A model generated the notes under the pieces. The model made no database searches, was not told the DNA's origin, and saw only the letters and a list, made by a program, of their open reading frames with translations. Below, one piece after another: positions 33,401 to 42,231 of a DNA stretch of 64,000 nt. Origin of the DNA: Diplonema papillatum (lineage: Eukaryota; Euglenozoa; Diplonemea; Diplonemida; Diplonemidae); the NCBI GenBank assembly GCA_030068145.1, contig JAPJBO010000359.1, positions 1-64,000 of the forward strand, given 5' to 3'. How positions within the stretch are numbered: the first letter of the stretch is position 1; each line of letters begins with the position of its first letter. Both the position numbers and the translations under genes were made by a program.

Positions 33401-33429
33401 AAAACGCAGGGAACGAGCCTCTGCAACAT
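27463..33429 (-). CDS. Secreted or surface protein of 12 tandem modules
   Basis: A 1,988-residue intronless frame starting at a true ATG. The first 22 or so residues are hydrophobic (LVPCVFLIGIWWSFFIAG), a signal peptide or anchor. Two diverged modules follow, then ten nearly identical modules of 160 residues, then a short unique tail without a membrane segment. Each module begins around TAIVVVILRAP, holds two conserved Cys (NKMCGVL and FRCDD), probably a disulphide, and ends in VADPVFL plus an acidic Ser/Gly linker. I recognise no domain family. Extracellular location is inferred from the leader and the Cys pair. Modules alternate between W-F-I-D-S and W-P-I-D-S types, showing a two-module unit of amplification. 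Adhesion or wall roles are guesses. Confidence 0.75.
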   Translation of the reverse strand: MLQRLVPCVFLIGIWWSFFIAGVSRVDRVRSECTTTATVGVTLDVSLSDLWDDPQHVATISDSVSEAGAFLFAGSVGGGIGPRAVYLNKICGIHSNGTWVCVDRAFVSELLNRTSTPGVATVDPASGVNSSQVYLEVVVLGNGEEAQGLPGILLAGDQKLQDDWIASVADPVYLSSCGGDRGTPAAEAANTTAIVGVFLAAPSDVTWDSPTSMEAIVDHVASTGNALFAGARDGTAYVNKVCGTPSYGAFRCENRAAINVLLGGLGTAGVDTADPAPDLAFGSVYVEIIVVGSRNEAQDLPDLLRAGDAKIGSWPIENVAYPVFLSPDSGDGSAAAGSGEDGETDMKTAIVVVILRAPPVADVVWANLKGVEVMEDQIASTGDVLFAGAGSGNGSVVFNKMCGVLSNDDFRCDDRDYLNYLLRRSVAGGVDTADPAPDLAVGLMYVEIVVTGSGNEVANLKDLLLAGDGKLGYWFIDSVADPVFLSPDSGDGSAAAGSGEDGETDMKTAIVVVILRAPPVADVVWANLKGVELMEDQIASTGEVLFAGAGSGNGSVVFNKMCGVLSNDDFRCDDRDYLNYLLRRSVAGGVDTADPAPDLAVGLMYVEIVVTGSGNEVANLKDLLLAGDGKLGYWPIDSVADPVFLSPDSGDGSAAAGSGEDGETDMKTAIVVVILRAPPVADVVWANLKGVELMEDQIASTGEVLFAGAGSGNGSVVFNKMCGVLSNDDFRCDDRDYLNYLLRRSVAGGVDTADPAPDLAVGLMYVEIVVTGSGNEVANLKDLLLAGDGKLGYWFIDSVADPVFLSPDSGDGSAAAGSGEDGETDMKTAIVVVILRAPPVADVVWANLKGVELMEDQIASTGEVLFAGAGSGNGSVVFNKMCGVLSNDDFRCDDRDYLNYLLRRTVAGGVDTADPAPDLAVGLMYVEIVVTGSGNEVANLKDLLLAGDGKLGYWPIDSVADPVFLSPDSGDGSAAAGSGEDGETDMKTAIVVVILRAPPVADVVWANLKGVELMEDQIASTGEVLFAGAGSGNGSVVFNKMCGVLSNDDFRCDDRDYLNYLLRRSVAGGVDTADPAPDLAVGLMYVEIVVTGSGNEVANLKDLLLAGDGKLGYWFIDSVADPVFLSPDSGDGSAAAGSGEDGETDMKTAIVVVILRAPPVADVVWANLKGVELMEDQIASTGEVLFAGAGSGNGSVVFNKMCGVLSNDDFRCDDRDYLNYLLRRTVAGGVDTADPAPDLAVGLMYVEIVVTGSGNEVANLKDLLLAGDGKLGYWPIDSVADPVFLSPDSGDGSAAAGSGEDGETDMKTAIVVVILRAPPVADVVWANLKGVELMEDQIASTGEVLFAGAGSGNGSVVFNKMCGVLSNDDFRCDDRDYLNYLLRRSVAGGVDTADPAPDLAVGLMYVEIVVTGSGNEVANLKDLLLAGDGKLGYWFIDSVADPVFLSPDSGDGSAAAGSGEDGETDMKTAIVVVILRAPPVADVVWANLKGVELMEDQIASTGEVLFAGAGSGNGSVVFNKMCGVLSNDDFRCDDRDYLNYLLRRTVAGGVDTADPAPDLAVGLMYVEIVVTGSGNEVANLKDLLLAGDGKLGYWPIDSVADPVFLSPDSGDGSAAAGSGEDGETDMKTAIVVVILRAPPVADVVWANLKGVEVMEDQIASTGDMLFAGAGSGNGSVVFNKMCGVLSNDDFRCDDRDYLNYLLRRSVAGGVDTADPAPDLALGLVYVEIVVTGSGNEVANLKDLLLAGDGKLGYWFIDSVADPVFLSPDSGDGSAAAGSGEDGETDMKTAIVVVILRAPPVADVVWANLKGVEVMEDQIASTGDVLFAGAGSGNGSVVFNKMCGVLSNDDFRCDDRDYLNYLLRRSVAGGVVTADPAPDLAVGLVYVEIVVTGSGNEVANLKDLLLAGDGKLGYWFIDSVADPVFLSPGRSSTSNSPSKTLARQLVFLQARSDAASAGDASGMQRAGSNDNTCVSIRFVKSQLETRRLR
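27640..32450 (-). repeat. 480-bp coding tandem repeat with a 960-bp higher-order unit
   Basis: Ten units with boundaries such as 28072, 28552, 29032, 29512 and 29992 differ by only a few bases. Diagnostic bases (AATAAACCA against AATAGGCCA, CGAACG against CGTACG) alternate unit by unit in the middle of the array. The pattern fits unequal crossing-over of dimers. Confidence 0.9.
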
Positions 33430-33945
33430 TGTCTTTTTTTAGTGTGTGTCGTTTACTCCGAATAAAATCAATTTCGTGTCAGAGAGCTGTGTGTAAGCTG
33501 AGACTTGTTGTGGCACCCCGCCGACCAATCGGTCAACAATTGTTCAGCGTTTTTGGTTCAAAGGTTCTTGTTTCTTGGGATACCGAAACTGAAAACCAGA
33601 ATCTGTCGTTATTCCGCGCCGGCAGGTTTTAGGCTGACTTCCGGGAGTTTCAGTATCTCCAGGGGAAGGGGTGGAACCGATTGAAAATCTTAGTTTCGTG
33701 TTCAGGCAAAATGTTGACTCCCATGTATGTATGATGCTCGCCTAGGAAGCTAAGTAGTGTCTCGAGAACTACTGCTCGTGAAAGCCGAATGTCAGCCATA
33801 GACGAACAGTTTTCTAGTTTCAGAAGGACAATCCCTAAATACGTCAGAGTGAGAAATTGTGTTTCATTTTCAGAACGAACTGCACTACTCTGTGTGGTAA
33901 AGGGGGGCGACCTCTAATTCTCCATACATGCGCATAAAACGTGTA
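33430..33945. other. 5' flank of the module protein gene
   Basis: Noncoding by appearance. It should contain the promoter, read leftward. I see no strong TATA element. An ACAATG start context follows a short A-run (minus strand, 33429-33441). Confidence 0.4.
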
Positions 33946-34400
33946 CGTCCCTTCAGCGGGCATCGCTTGTGTAAGTCTCTTCATCGAGCATCAAACGTGC
34001 GTCCCTTCAGCGGGCATCGCTTGTGTAAGCCTCTTCATCGAGCATCAACTGTGTAAGTCTCTTCATCGAGCATCAACTGTGTAAGCCTCTTCATCGAGCG
34101 TCAACTGTGTAAGTCTCTTCATCGAGCATCAACTGTGTAAGTCTCTTCATCGAGTATCAAACGTGCAAGTCCCTACAGCGGGCGTCGCTTGTGTAAGCCT
34201 CTTCATCGAGCATCATCTGTGTAAGTCGCTTCATCGAGCATCCGACGTGTGGGTCCCTTCCGCGGGCATCGTGTAAGCCTCTTCATCGAGCATCAACTGA
34301 GTAAGTCTCTTCATCGAGTATCAAACGTGCAAGTCCTTTCAGCGGGTATCGTCTGTGGAAGTCTCTTCATCGAGCATCAACTGTGTAAGTCCCTCCAGCG
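33946..34400 (+). repeat. 28-bp minisatellite (GTGTAAG.CTCTTCATCGAGC)
   Basis: About 15 imperfect units, most reading TGTGTAAGTCTCTTCATCGA then GCATCAAC, mixed with a variant GTCCCTTCAGCGGGCATCG. Each unit carries a GTAAGT donor-like hexamer. The array abuts the coding-like segment at 34401. Confidence 0.85.
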
Positions 34401-34768
34401 ATGCGGTTCCACAGGAAGCAACTGCGCCTGGTTATTCTCTTGCTCGGGATGATGCCAAGAGTCGCAGCGCACGATTCCACGAGAGGATGCTAGACGACAG
34501 GGAGGAACAAGCTCTCAAGTTGGCGACGCAGAGATCGAAAGACATCCCCGTGTCGGACACGATCACGTCGCTGGGAACACTTGACACGGAAACCGCCAAG
34601 GCTCTGAAAACCGGCGTCGACAACGCTCGCGAGCAGGCGAGAACGAAACAAAGCCATCACCAACCGATCCGTCCGACAGGCAACCGCTACGCCCCATACC
34701 GCGGCGCATCGGCTCAACAACACGGCAAAGGAACGACGAAGCCTGCAGCCGGCACCAGTCACAAATGA
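34401..34768 (+). CDS. Putative terminal exon, unknown protein
   Basis: An open segment of about 120 codons ending in a stop after 34765. It can be entered through the acceptor-like CCAG at 34397-34400 or CACAG near 34415. It encodes a charged helix (RFHERMLDDREEQALKLATQ) followed by a Gln/His/Pro/Gly-rich basic end (RPTGNRYAPYRG). The second part is reminiscent of nucleic-acid-binding tails of retroelement gag-like proteins, but no specific family is supported. Confidence 0.35.
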
Positions 34769-34769
34769 C

Positions 34770-36114
34770 TCCTGCCAACTCAGCCCGAAGCGTCAACCCG
34801 AACCACACCAATTACCCGAACCAAACCGCCTTTACAATCCTGCACTATGGACATCGTCGCAACCCACGGACAACTGCCTCCACAGCTGTGGTTGAGGTGC
34901 GCGGTCCCCTGACGCGTTCAGGGGGTGTTTGGAATTGGGTAGGGTGTGGTCGTTCTGCTACCTTTTAAGAAGGCCGCGGAAGTCGGCTGAACCGGGAGCT
35001 ATCGGAGAGAGGTGCTTAGGTATTACAACCTGGTTCGATTGCGGGATAATAAAACCTCGGGGATAAAAGACTGCTTATTTTTCCCTTTCAAGCAGTAGTA
35101 GTAGTATGTGTCGTCTGTCGAAGCAGCCGGAGACAGCAGGCGCAGGGGGCAGGTCTTGCATTACTTTTCTCTCACTGTCGAGAAAGTTTGCGCCTGTTGT
35201 GATGAGGTGGTTGACGCCCCCACGAAGCTCTTCCCGAGGTCTCCGCGTCCAAGATTTCGGCCGCATTGAGGAAAGAGACCTGCTTCGTGCGTAGTAGCTG
35301 TTTGCGTGAGCTCCGACAAAGCAGATCCAAGCGATGACATTTTCGTGCACCGGTCGCCTCCAGTCCGGGCCTTGATTGCTAAAAAGGGTTCTGCACGCAG
35401 ACTCCGCCGCCTCCACGCAGGATTGTGTCAGTGGTGCGGACCAAGGCTTCAGCTCCGCTGGGCTCGTGTACCGTGGGAGGTCCTTTCCCGCCGCGTCTGC
35501 CCAGGCTATTCGGTAGGGTTTAGGGCATCCAGCCTGGTCGACACCATTCTTCTGTTCATTTTTACCGTCACCCCAGAAGTACTTCCCCCAGGCATTCCTC
35601 GGCTCCTGGCCTATCCAGCTTCTTCTTTATCGCCGCCGCTCCTTCTTTGGGCCATGGACATGAAGCCTGCCAAGCTCGTCCAGCATAAAATCAAACAGCC
35701 CTAATGCATGGCCTTCTTCACGCTTCGTCCTGCGACTCCGTGCCTAAAAAGCAGAACCTTGCAGGACAAACAAGGACTGGTGTACGGTAACCTTTTTCCT
35801 CGGGTTGGAGGTGGATGGCTCCTCCGAATGACACGCGTCAATCTCTGCGTCACGTACCTCCCAGATACGCAGCAAAGCCCCTTCTTGTTGTCACCCAACC
35901 ATAGGGTATAAAGCTCACCGCGAAATCGCGACCAGCGGATTTTACTGGGTGTCAGCAGCATATCCATCCGTCGGCTCGTCCACCACCCACAAACCCAGCA
36001 GAGGTGACCAGCCCCACGAAAGTATCGCGGAATAGGTACCTGTACCGTCTTTACTGCGGTTCGCCAGTAATTGCATCGTTCACTTCACCCCATGCCACAG
36101 CAAACACCATGATT
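34770..36114. other. Intergenic; repeat shared with 39113-39260
   Basis: Bases 35095-35240 (AGTAGTAGTAGTATG, CACTGTCGAGAAAGTTTGCG, GATGAGGTGGTTGAC) recur at 39113-39260, so both are remnants of one dispersed repeat. No other gene is recognised. Confidence 0.45.
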
Positions 36115-36279
36115 TGCTTTGATTTGCTTTTATTTGCTCGAGTGAATAATAAGCAAATAAAGGCGAATAAAAGCAAATAAAAGCGAATATATGAGCCAAT
36201 TCACCCACCCCCCCTGAAAGCGACATCAGCTCGATTACACGCGATTACGCGTCGAATACACTCGATTACACTGTACTTT

Positions 36280-37703
36280 TTTTGTGTCTTGCCGTGGACA
36301 CTCTCGAAGGAGAGCGGCACCGGGATCCGTCCCGGTAAAAGGAAGCACCAAGAAAGTATCAAGAGGACGAAAAGACAACGAGAGAGCCCCGACGACACAC
36401 ACACACACACGGATCCGGGGTTCAGGGAACTCGCCGCAGGCTCAGGGCCAGCAGATGGCGACCTTGATGGCTGCCGTCAACGGCCTGGTAGAACAGGCAC
36501 GTTCGGGTGGTGCACGGAGGAGGGACGCTCCATCTGGTTGGACGAGGAGGACGAGGAGGAAGCCGAGCGGGGGATCGATCCAGACGGAACCGACGGGGAG
36601 GTGGAGGGCGCGGAGACGCGTGGGAAGGCATCGGACGGGAAGGGGGTGGACGAAGCAGAGGACGGCGGGAAGAATTGTGAAAACGGGTTTTTGCCTAGAG
36701 AATAAAAAGAAAGGGGAGCGTTCAAAGGCAGAGGACACGGGCGGAAGAGGCGGAAAGGGCAAGACGAATGCAGGTGAGGACGACGGCGGCAGCGGCGGCG
36801 GAAACGGCATAGCGAAGCAAGAAGCGTCGACTGGAAAACAGAGCAAGAACAAGAAGCGCAACGGGCTCGACGGAGGTGTCGGGCAAGAAGAAGAGGAAGC
36901 CGACGGCCGAGCGCGCGATGGAAGAGGACGGGCAGAGGAAAGCCGAAGAAGGCGGGAAGCCAGTCGAAGGGGCGAGGAAGGCGAAAATTGAGCTGAGGCA
37001 GGAGGATTGGGGAGTGCCAGTGGTGGAACACACCAAGCTGGCGGAAGCGACGATGGCGTTCCCATGGCGAGCGCGCGGAAGGTGTGACGTGAGGGGATGC
37101 CGGAGGGCTCGGCCATGGTCACAGTGGCGGCTCTGGAGGGCAGTAGGCGGACAGACGTGGTCTGACGGCGCGGAGAAGGCGCTGCCGGCTTTCGTGACGA
37201 GGTCTCCGGAGGGGGACGTGGTGTACGCGCCCGCGGATGTGAAGGAAGTCGACCTGCAGGAAAGGGCACCACCGGGCGGCCGTGGCGAGAGGTGAAGAAA
37301 CAACAACGAAGAAGAGGAAGGCGGAGCCGGAGGGCCCCGCGCCAGCCCCGAGACAGGCGAAGCGAGAGAACGTAGTGCTCGTTCTGCCGGAAGCAGCGGA
37401 AGGCGAGCGAGAGCCCGCAACATCAACACCGACGTCAGCAGCGAAGGTCGGGAAGACGGCACCAACGCCAGCGAAGAAGCGGCAATCGGACTCCGCGGCG
37501 GAGCCGGTACCGAAAAGGCACAAAGGACGCGTCGATGTGCCACGACCATCGCCCAGGCGCCGAGAAGAAGCAGAAATCGACGCGCAACCGATGAACCTCG
37601 ACGAGCAATCGAAGAAGAAGCGAAGCACCAAACGCGCGCCTGAGCGCGACGATCAAGACGAGCTTAAGAGGCGAAAACATGACACATCACGTGCGAAGAG
37701 ATA
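36280..37703 (+). pseudogene. LINE ORF1-like relic with basic tail
   Basis: The coding character is split over frames. An early piece (MATLMAAVNGLVEQARSGG near 36450) resembles the N-terminus of LINE ORF1 at 50629 (INALIQEARGMAERAN). A later piece (QEDWGVPVVE, from about 36993) resembles its conserved ADWDAPVLPS region. A Lys/Arg-rich frame then runs to a stop at 37703. The 3' side shares its last bases with the ORF at 15615-16013. An (AC) microsatellite (36397-36411) and a 25-base LINE tail (36675-36699) interrupt it. It is probably a deleted, non-autonomous derivative of a related LINE. Confidence 0.35.
36675..36699 (-). mobile_element. 25-base exact match to the AlkB-LINE 3' terminus
   Basis: TGTGAAAACGGGTTTTTGCC plus TAGAG equals the terminal 25 bases at 42590-42614 and, in reverse, 1558-1582. 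It is either an extremely short insertion or a terminus shared with the surrounding LINE-like relic. Confidence 0.5.
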
Positions 37704-37890
37704 ACCGCGCCGTCGGCGATGCAGATTATCGCCACAGATTCTTTGCATTCTAATCCAAACGATTACGCTCGATTACGCTGGATTACAATCGATCAGGGGG
37801 TAGGTCAGGGGCTCAGGATAATAGGCAAATAAAGGCAAATCTAATTTGCTTTTTCTCAACAAAGTTGATTTGCTCATTATTTGCCTTGCT

Positions 37891-38234
37891 TGCATACTAT
37901 GTTTAAATATGCACGAGCGCCCAATTTTTAGAGTTATAGTTCGCTTGAGAATCTGGGATTTTAGAGTCTTGGACTAGAGAATTGTCATTTGTGCGATTTG
38001 ACCTGTACGCGTTCAGGTTAAACCGCTGCCATCGTTCCTTTTTAGCTGTAACAAGTATGCTCACTAAGGAGGTAGTGACTGGTTATCGCAACAAAAAAGC
38101 AAGGTGTGTGGAACAAAAGCAGTCGGTTGGAGATCGCCGTTAGTGTTGAGAACAAAGGGAAAACAAAGAAGAACGGGCAAAAGAAAAACTAAGAAAATTG
38201 AAAAGAAGGAAGACGTCAAGAGGAAGACCAATAA
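37891..38234. other. Intergenic, nothing recognised
   Basis: Contains the short repeat 37926-37965 that is shared with 21233-21271. Confidence 0.4.
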
Positions 38235-38545
38235 GAAGAACATTTCCGGGTGTTTTGGGCTTGCACTGACCGGCGAAGTACACGGCGATCAGCATCAACT
38301 GATCAATGAACAAGGATACTTCGCATGTACCTCCCTCTGAAGGGGCAATTCCCGCAGTGGCACGTTTTCTTGTGTTGACAAAGCAGTGTTGGTACTTGAA
38401 ATTAATGGTGCTGGCAGCGTACTGCATGAAACTTACCAAAGCAGGTGAGTTCCAGTGCACACAAACAAAAGAAAGCGCCACGTCGTTGCTTCGTTTAACC
38501 TTTCACGTGCGACCGTTGTTCCGGAAGTGTTCCTTTCAGGACACG
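38235..38545 (+). repeat. Dispersed repeat, copy 1
   Basis: AAGAACATTTCCGG, GATCAGCATCAACTGA and GACCGTTGTTCCGGAA are repeated in the same order at 39598-39830. Confidence 0.6.
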
Positions 38546-38644
38546 TGTGCCAAGGGCCGTTACGTTGCACGCAGCACCGGATCCTTACGTTAAGCTAGAT
38601 TCGAGACGTAAGTGGTACCCCCGAAAACCGATGGTGCGGTCTGC

Positions 38645-38990
38645 AATACGGGGTAGGGCTACATTCTTATAATCCATATGCAGCTGGTGGCCAACTCAGC
38701 TGCTTAAACAGGCTTGCCTTCCTCTCTAAACGGTTTTGACGGGGCTTGCATAACTTGCCACTGCGGCGAAAAAGTTTGGTACACTTATAAAATGTAGCCC
38801 TCGCCGTTTCACAAACCCCGCACGAACTACGCAATACGGGGTAGGGCTACATATTGAGACTCTACATGCAGCTGGTGGCTAACTGAATGTCTAAAGGGTC
38901 CTGACAGGGCTTGTATAGCTTGCCACTGCGGCCAAAAGAGAGTCCAGTACACTTATAAAATGTAGCCCTCGCCGTTTCACAAACCCCGCG
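38645..38990. mobile_element. Twin short foldback MITEs
   Basis: Two adjacent copies (38645-38818 and 38831-38990) each start with CGGGGTAGGGCTACAT and end with ATGTAGCCCTCGCC, then GTTTCACAAACCCCG. GGGCTACAT and ATGTAGCCC are inverted ends. The copies differ by internal indels. Confidence 0.6.
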
Positions 38991-39112
38991 GGGGAAAACA
39001 GCCCGGAACTGGCTTGCACACTGCGACAGTGTCTGCGCTGCCCCTATGGCACTGAAGAGATGGTGGAACGACCTGACTGCGTGAACCGGGCACACCGCTA
39101 CAAGCCTTCAAT

Positions 39113-39597
39113 AGTAGTAGTAGTATGAGTCGTCTGCCGAAAGCCGGAGACAGCCTTCTTCTTGGAGACCCACCCCCGGCAATCCCGACTGTCCAATCAC
39201 TGTCGAGAAAGTTTGCGCCTACTGTGATGAGGTGGTTGACCAGGCCCCCACGAAGCCTTATACACATCACGGCTACAACGCGAGGATGCAGCCTTGATTA
39301 GGTGTGCACTCAGCCATCAGGCCATTGGCTGCTAAGCACCCCTCGACCGGTCGATTTGCCATTTTTGTGGCCTCTTTTCGCCGGGCGGTGCCGTCAGAAC
39401 TTGTTCCGCGTCGCATCAAGTACATGATGCTGGCGGTTGGGGACCGCGACTCAAGTAAGGTGCGGTCAACAGTGTCGCCACGTGAAGGCCCCCCCAGGAC
39501 ACCTAGACACACTGCGTAAACCGGGTGCACAGCTACAAGCCTTCAAAAGAAAACAGAAGTCCTAATTGAACCCCTTGACTGCCACGATTGAAAATTA
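39113..39597. other. Intergenic; repeat remnant and unassigned frame
   Basis: Bases 39113-39260 duplicate 35095-35240. The open frame at 39304-39519 (residues such as RFAIFVASFRRAVPSE) has no family I recognise. Confidence 0.35.
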
Positions 39598-39830
39598 AGA
39601 ACATTTCCGGAGTTGGGGCTTGCACTGATAAACGAAGCAACTGACGATCAGCATCAACTGACCAAAGGTGATGAAAAATGACAAGGCAAAAGTTTCTTGT
39701 TCTTCGCGTGTACAGGGTGTAAACCTCTGGGGGGTTTACTGTACTAGCACTTTTTCGTTGGCTTCGTTTTCTCTTTCATGTGCAACCGTTGTTCCGGAAA
39801 TGTTCCCGTCAGTACATATGTACTATTAAA
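39598..39830 (+). repeat. Dispersed repeat, copy 2
   Basis: Second copy of the repeat at 38235-38545, interrupted by unrelated sequence near 39700-39760. Confidence 0.55.
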
Positions 39831-40036
39831 AATACCCGAGGGGCTGCCTTGTTTTTACTTCGAAGGAAGCAATACAACTACAAAGTGGGTCTTTTTCGTT
39901 GAACGCTTACGCCCGCCACTGAACTCAGATTCATCACCTGTGTTTCGTGTGGGCTACAGCACATTTACCTCCTTTGATCTTTTGCAGCTGGCAGCCTCCT
40001 CAAGTATTTCCTACAAAGCAGGTGCTTATACAAAAG
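39829..40036 (+). repeat. SINE-A dispersed repeat
   Basis: Copy with a short internal deletion before ACAACTACAAAGTGGG. It ends in GCAGGTGCTTATACAAAAG. Confidence 0.7.
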
Positions 40037-40230
40037 AAAAGTCTAAAACACAGTTGAATTCACGTTGCTCGAGAACTGATCGAGATGCTTTGAGGCAACC
40101 GGAGGTTCTCAGTACACAGACGTGACAAGCAAATGGGAAGTGCAGAAGCATGAGACACATCAGGTCGCCGAACGCATGCCCACCATAGCAGTGGCGCGTT
40201 GCTTGAAATACTCGGAGGTGCCACCTGTAC

Positions 40231-40460
40231 GCACTTTCACTTTCGAAGGAGGCTAGAGGGGGGTTTGCGGTAGATGCAAGAATGTGCTTGGAATGGTATA
40301 TGTGCAACCTGCATTGTGTTTTGATCCCGGAAGCCGGACACATTGGGCGGACCATCAACAGCGCGGAACCTGCAGACAGGACAGCGATGTGAGCCTGGTC
40401 ACGCGCCCATGCACCGGCATATCCGTCTCGGAGAGAGTTCCCCTACGACCGTGTCCAAGC
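40231..40460 (+). repeat. SINE-A scrap joined to an R3 repeat
   Basis: TTTCGAAGGAGGCTAGAGGG (a SINE-A piece) passes directly into a diverged R3 copy (GCAAGAATGTGCTTGGAATG, GGCGGACCATCA). The R3 copy ends where the hAT-type MITE begins. Confidence 0.55.
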
Positions 40461-41024
40461 CAGTGACTGCGGTAAACGCGAAATGAGTAAACGTAAACGT
40501 TTATAAACGGTAAACGTTTACCGTTTGCTTCGTCTAGCCCCAGTTTTGGTCAGGCTGTTGCTAGTTCTGCTTTTGCCGTCGCAGCATCCTACAGTGTTCT
40601 TCAGCTTCTGAACTAGAGCCTCATACACCTCCTTCTCGGTCTTTTTACCCTGGGGCACGTGCCTCGGCAGAAACAATTAGTATGGCGCTTCCGTTTGTTT
40701 GTGCGCATTGCATGCATTGTTAACACAAAAACGTGAAGGTGCCAGGCTGGAAGCCTAGCGAGGCTGTGCTGACCCCTGAAAGACCCCTGTTTTGCCGGAA
40801 AAAGGGGGCCCCCCAACAACCGAAAACCTACCACTCAGGTCGGGAAATCCAAAATAACTGGTCGGATGCTCGTTTAGGCTGAAATAATGGCTGCAGAATA
40901 CAAAAACAAGGCAGAATCCCGTATTATGCGCCTCACCCGAACGTTTACCAGCATTTTACCGTATAAACTGAGTGAACGCAAACGTTTACGAACGGGAAAC
41001 GTTTACCGTTTACTGCAATCACTG
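40461..41024. mobile_element. hAT-type MITE with 8-bp target-site duplication
   Basis: The ends are CAGTGACTGCGGTAAACG and, inverted, CAGTGATTGCAGTAAACG. The flanking octamers GTCCAAGC (40453-40460) and GTCTAAGC (41025-41032) match at 7 of 8 bases. CAGTG ends and an 8-bp duplication are the hallmark of hAT transposons. The interior carries GTAAACGTTTAC palindromic repeats near both ends. It is 564 bp with no transposase, so it is non-autonomous. Confidence 0.8.
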
Positions 41025-41299
41025 GTCTAAGCAGGGGGGGGGGAATACAACTACAAAAAAGGATCTTTTTTTGGTTGAACGCCAACAGGGTGGGGGACTC
41101 CCTGCGGGAGGGTTTCCATTCACCAGTTAAGGGTGAAGCCCGTCGTGAAAAAAGGAACTCTCTGACAGAAGGTCTTTCTATTACAAGTGTGGCGAGGAGG
41201 CGTGTCTGTCTGAGGTCTGAGTGCGGTCAGCATATGGACTTGCACGTTGCCGCGAGAAATGTCCTCAGGCTCTGGACAGTAGGTACGCAATGCCGCAAG

Positions 41300-41560
41300 T
41301 CTTTCGTCTGCATGTAAAACGACGGGCGCCTGTTGCCGATGGACTTCCTGCGTAGCAAAACAGCTTTGCCTGGCGGTTTCCGTCTGCAGGTAGCCGGCTC
41401 GTGCCCGTTGCTGATCGACTTCCTGCATAACAAAACAGCTTTGGCTGGCGTTTTCCGTCTGCAAGAACGGAGACGGCTACCGCCTGCTGCCGATGGACTT
41501 TCTGCGTAGCAAGACAGCTTTGCCGGGCGTTTTGATGTATGGAGACGGCTAGCGCATGGC
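41300..41560. repeat. 75-bp tandem repeat, three to four units
   Basis: Units share GACTTCCTGCGTAGCAAAAC and AGCTTTGCCTGGCG, then TTTCCGTCTGCA. Open frames persist on the minus strand (ARQSCFATQEVHRQQA type), but coding is not shown. Confidence 0.65.
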
Positions 41561-42201
41561 TTCGTGTGTCCGTGTATCCCGCACAGCATTCCGGCTTCTC
41601 GTCGTTTTGAGCGGCCGGGCCTTTTGCTGTCCGCACTTATAAGGGAAGCACGGAAGGGACGGCTAGCGCATGGCATGGTGCCGGCCGTCATCTGGGCACG
41701 GCAGCAGACCAGCTCTCGTCGACGCTTGGGAGACGCGTTGGATCGATTGCTGTGTTTTGAAGAAAGGCTTGACTGTGCGCCTGGGTGGTGTGACGCCAGG
41801 TGTACGCGTAAGACGAATGGATTACTTGCAAAGGGAACGTGTCAGTTAGACTTTGGCGGACACTTCCCGGCATAGGGGAGAACCCACCCGCTTTTTTCAC
41901 TGTAGCTTTGCTCCAGCTTCTGAGACTTGATCCCACCTCCAGCCTCCGACATGCTGGAGGAAGCAAACGCCAGCAATTTCATGCTGCTCGTGTAGCGCAC
42001 TAGCTAGATAGTAGTAGATAGCCACTGCAGTGAGTCAGCCGAAAGGTGCTGAGCACGAGAAATCCTCACAAGCGAGATCTCATGCCGGGATATCACTGCG
42101 CTCCTGCCAGTCATCAGCACCCCTTTTAAATTTGATATGAATCCTTTGCCGGTGGACACTTTGAACAAAACGAGACAAATTTTGGGATAGTCCTACATAG
42201 T
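41561..42201. other. Intergenic, nothing recognised
   Basis: No recognised gene or repeat. Confidence 0.4.
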
Positions 42202-42230
42202 CAAGAATACCTGCGCCGCAGGTATTCTTG
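42202..42230. repeat. Perfect 29-base palindrome
   Basis: CAAGAATACCTGC and GCAGGTATTCTTG flank a three-base centre, giving a 13-bp stem. It lies directly before a SINE-A fragment. Confidence 0.7.
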
Positions 42231-42231
42231 G

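Larger units (their letters stand above)
36115..37890. repeat. GCAAATAAA-type repeats flanking a LINE-like relic
   Basis: Clusters of GCAAATAAA and GCGAATAAA at 36115-36195 and 37818-37885 bracket the segment. Just inside are CGATTACGC-type repeats (36231-36268, 37759-37785), also seen near 52980. They could be subterminal repeats of one element, but orientation is mixed and termini are unclear. Confidence 0.35.

Noticed and set aside
27911-33442. Plus-strand and second minus-strand ORFs repeated every 480 bp
   Set aside because: Shadows of the large module protein. They lack starts that make sense and their composition follows the other frame.
33946-34400. Possible CRISPR-like array with 28-bp repeats
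   Set aside because: Units are contiguous with no spacers, so it is a minisatellite.
35030-35060. TGGTTCGATTGCGG as a tRNA T-arm
   Set aside because: No acceptor stem, D-arm or anticodon arm can be drawn around it.
36284-36991. Single continuous functional ORF in the 36-37 kb relic
   Set aside because: Recognisable LINE ORF1-like pieces fall in different frames and are interrupted by a microsatellite and a LINE tail.
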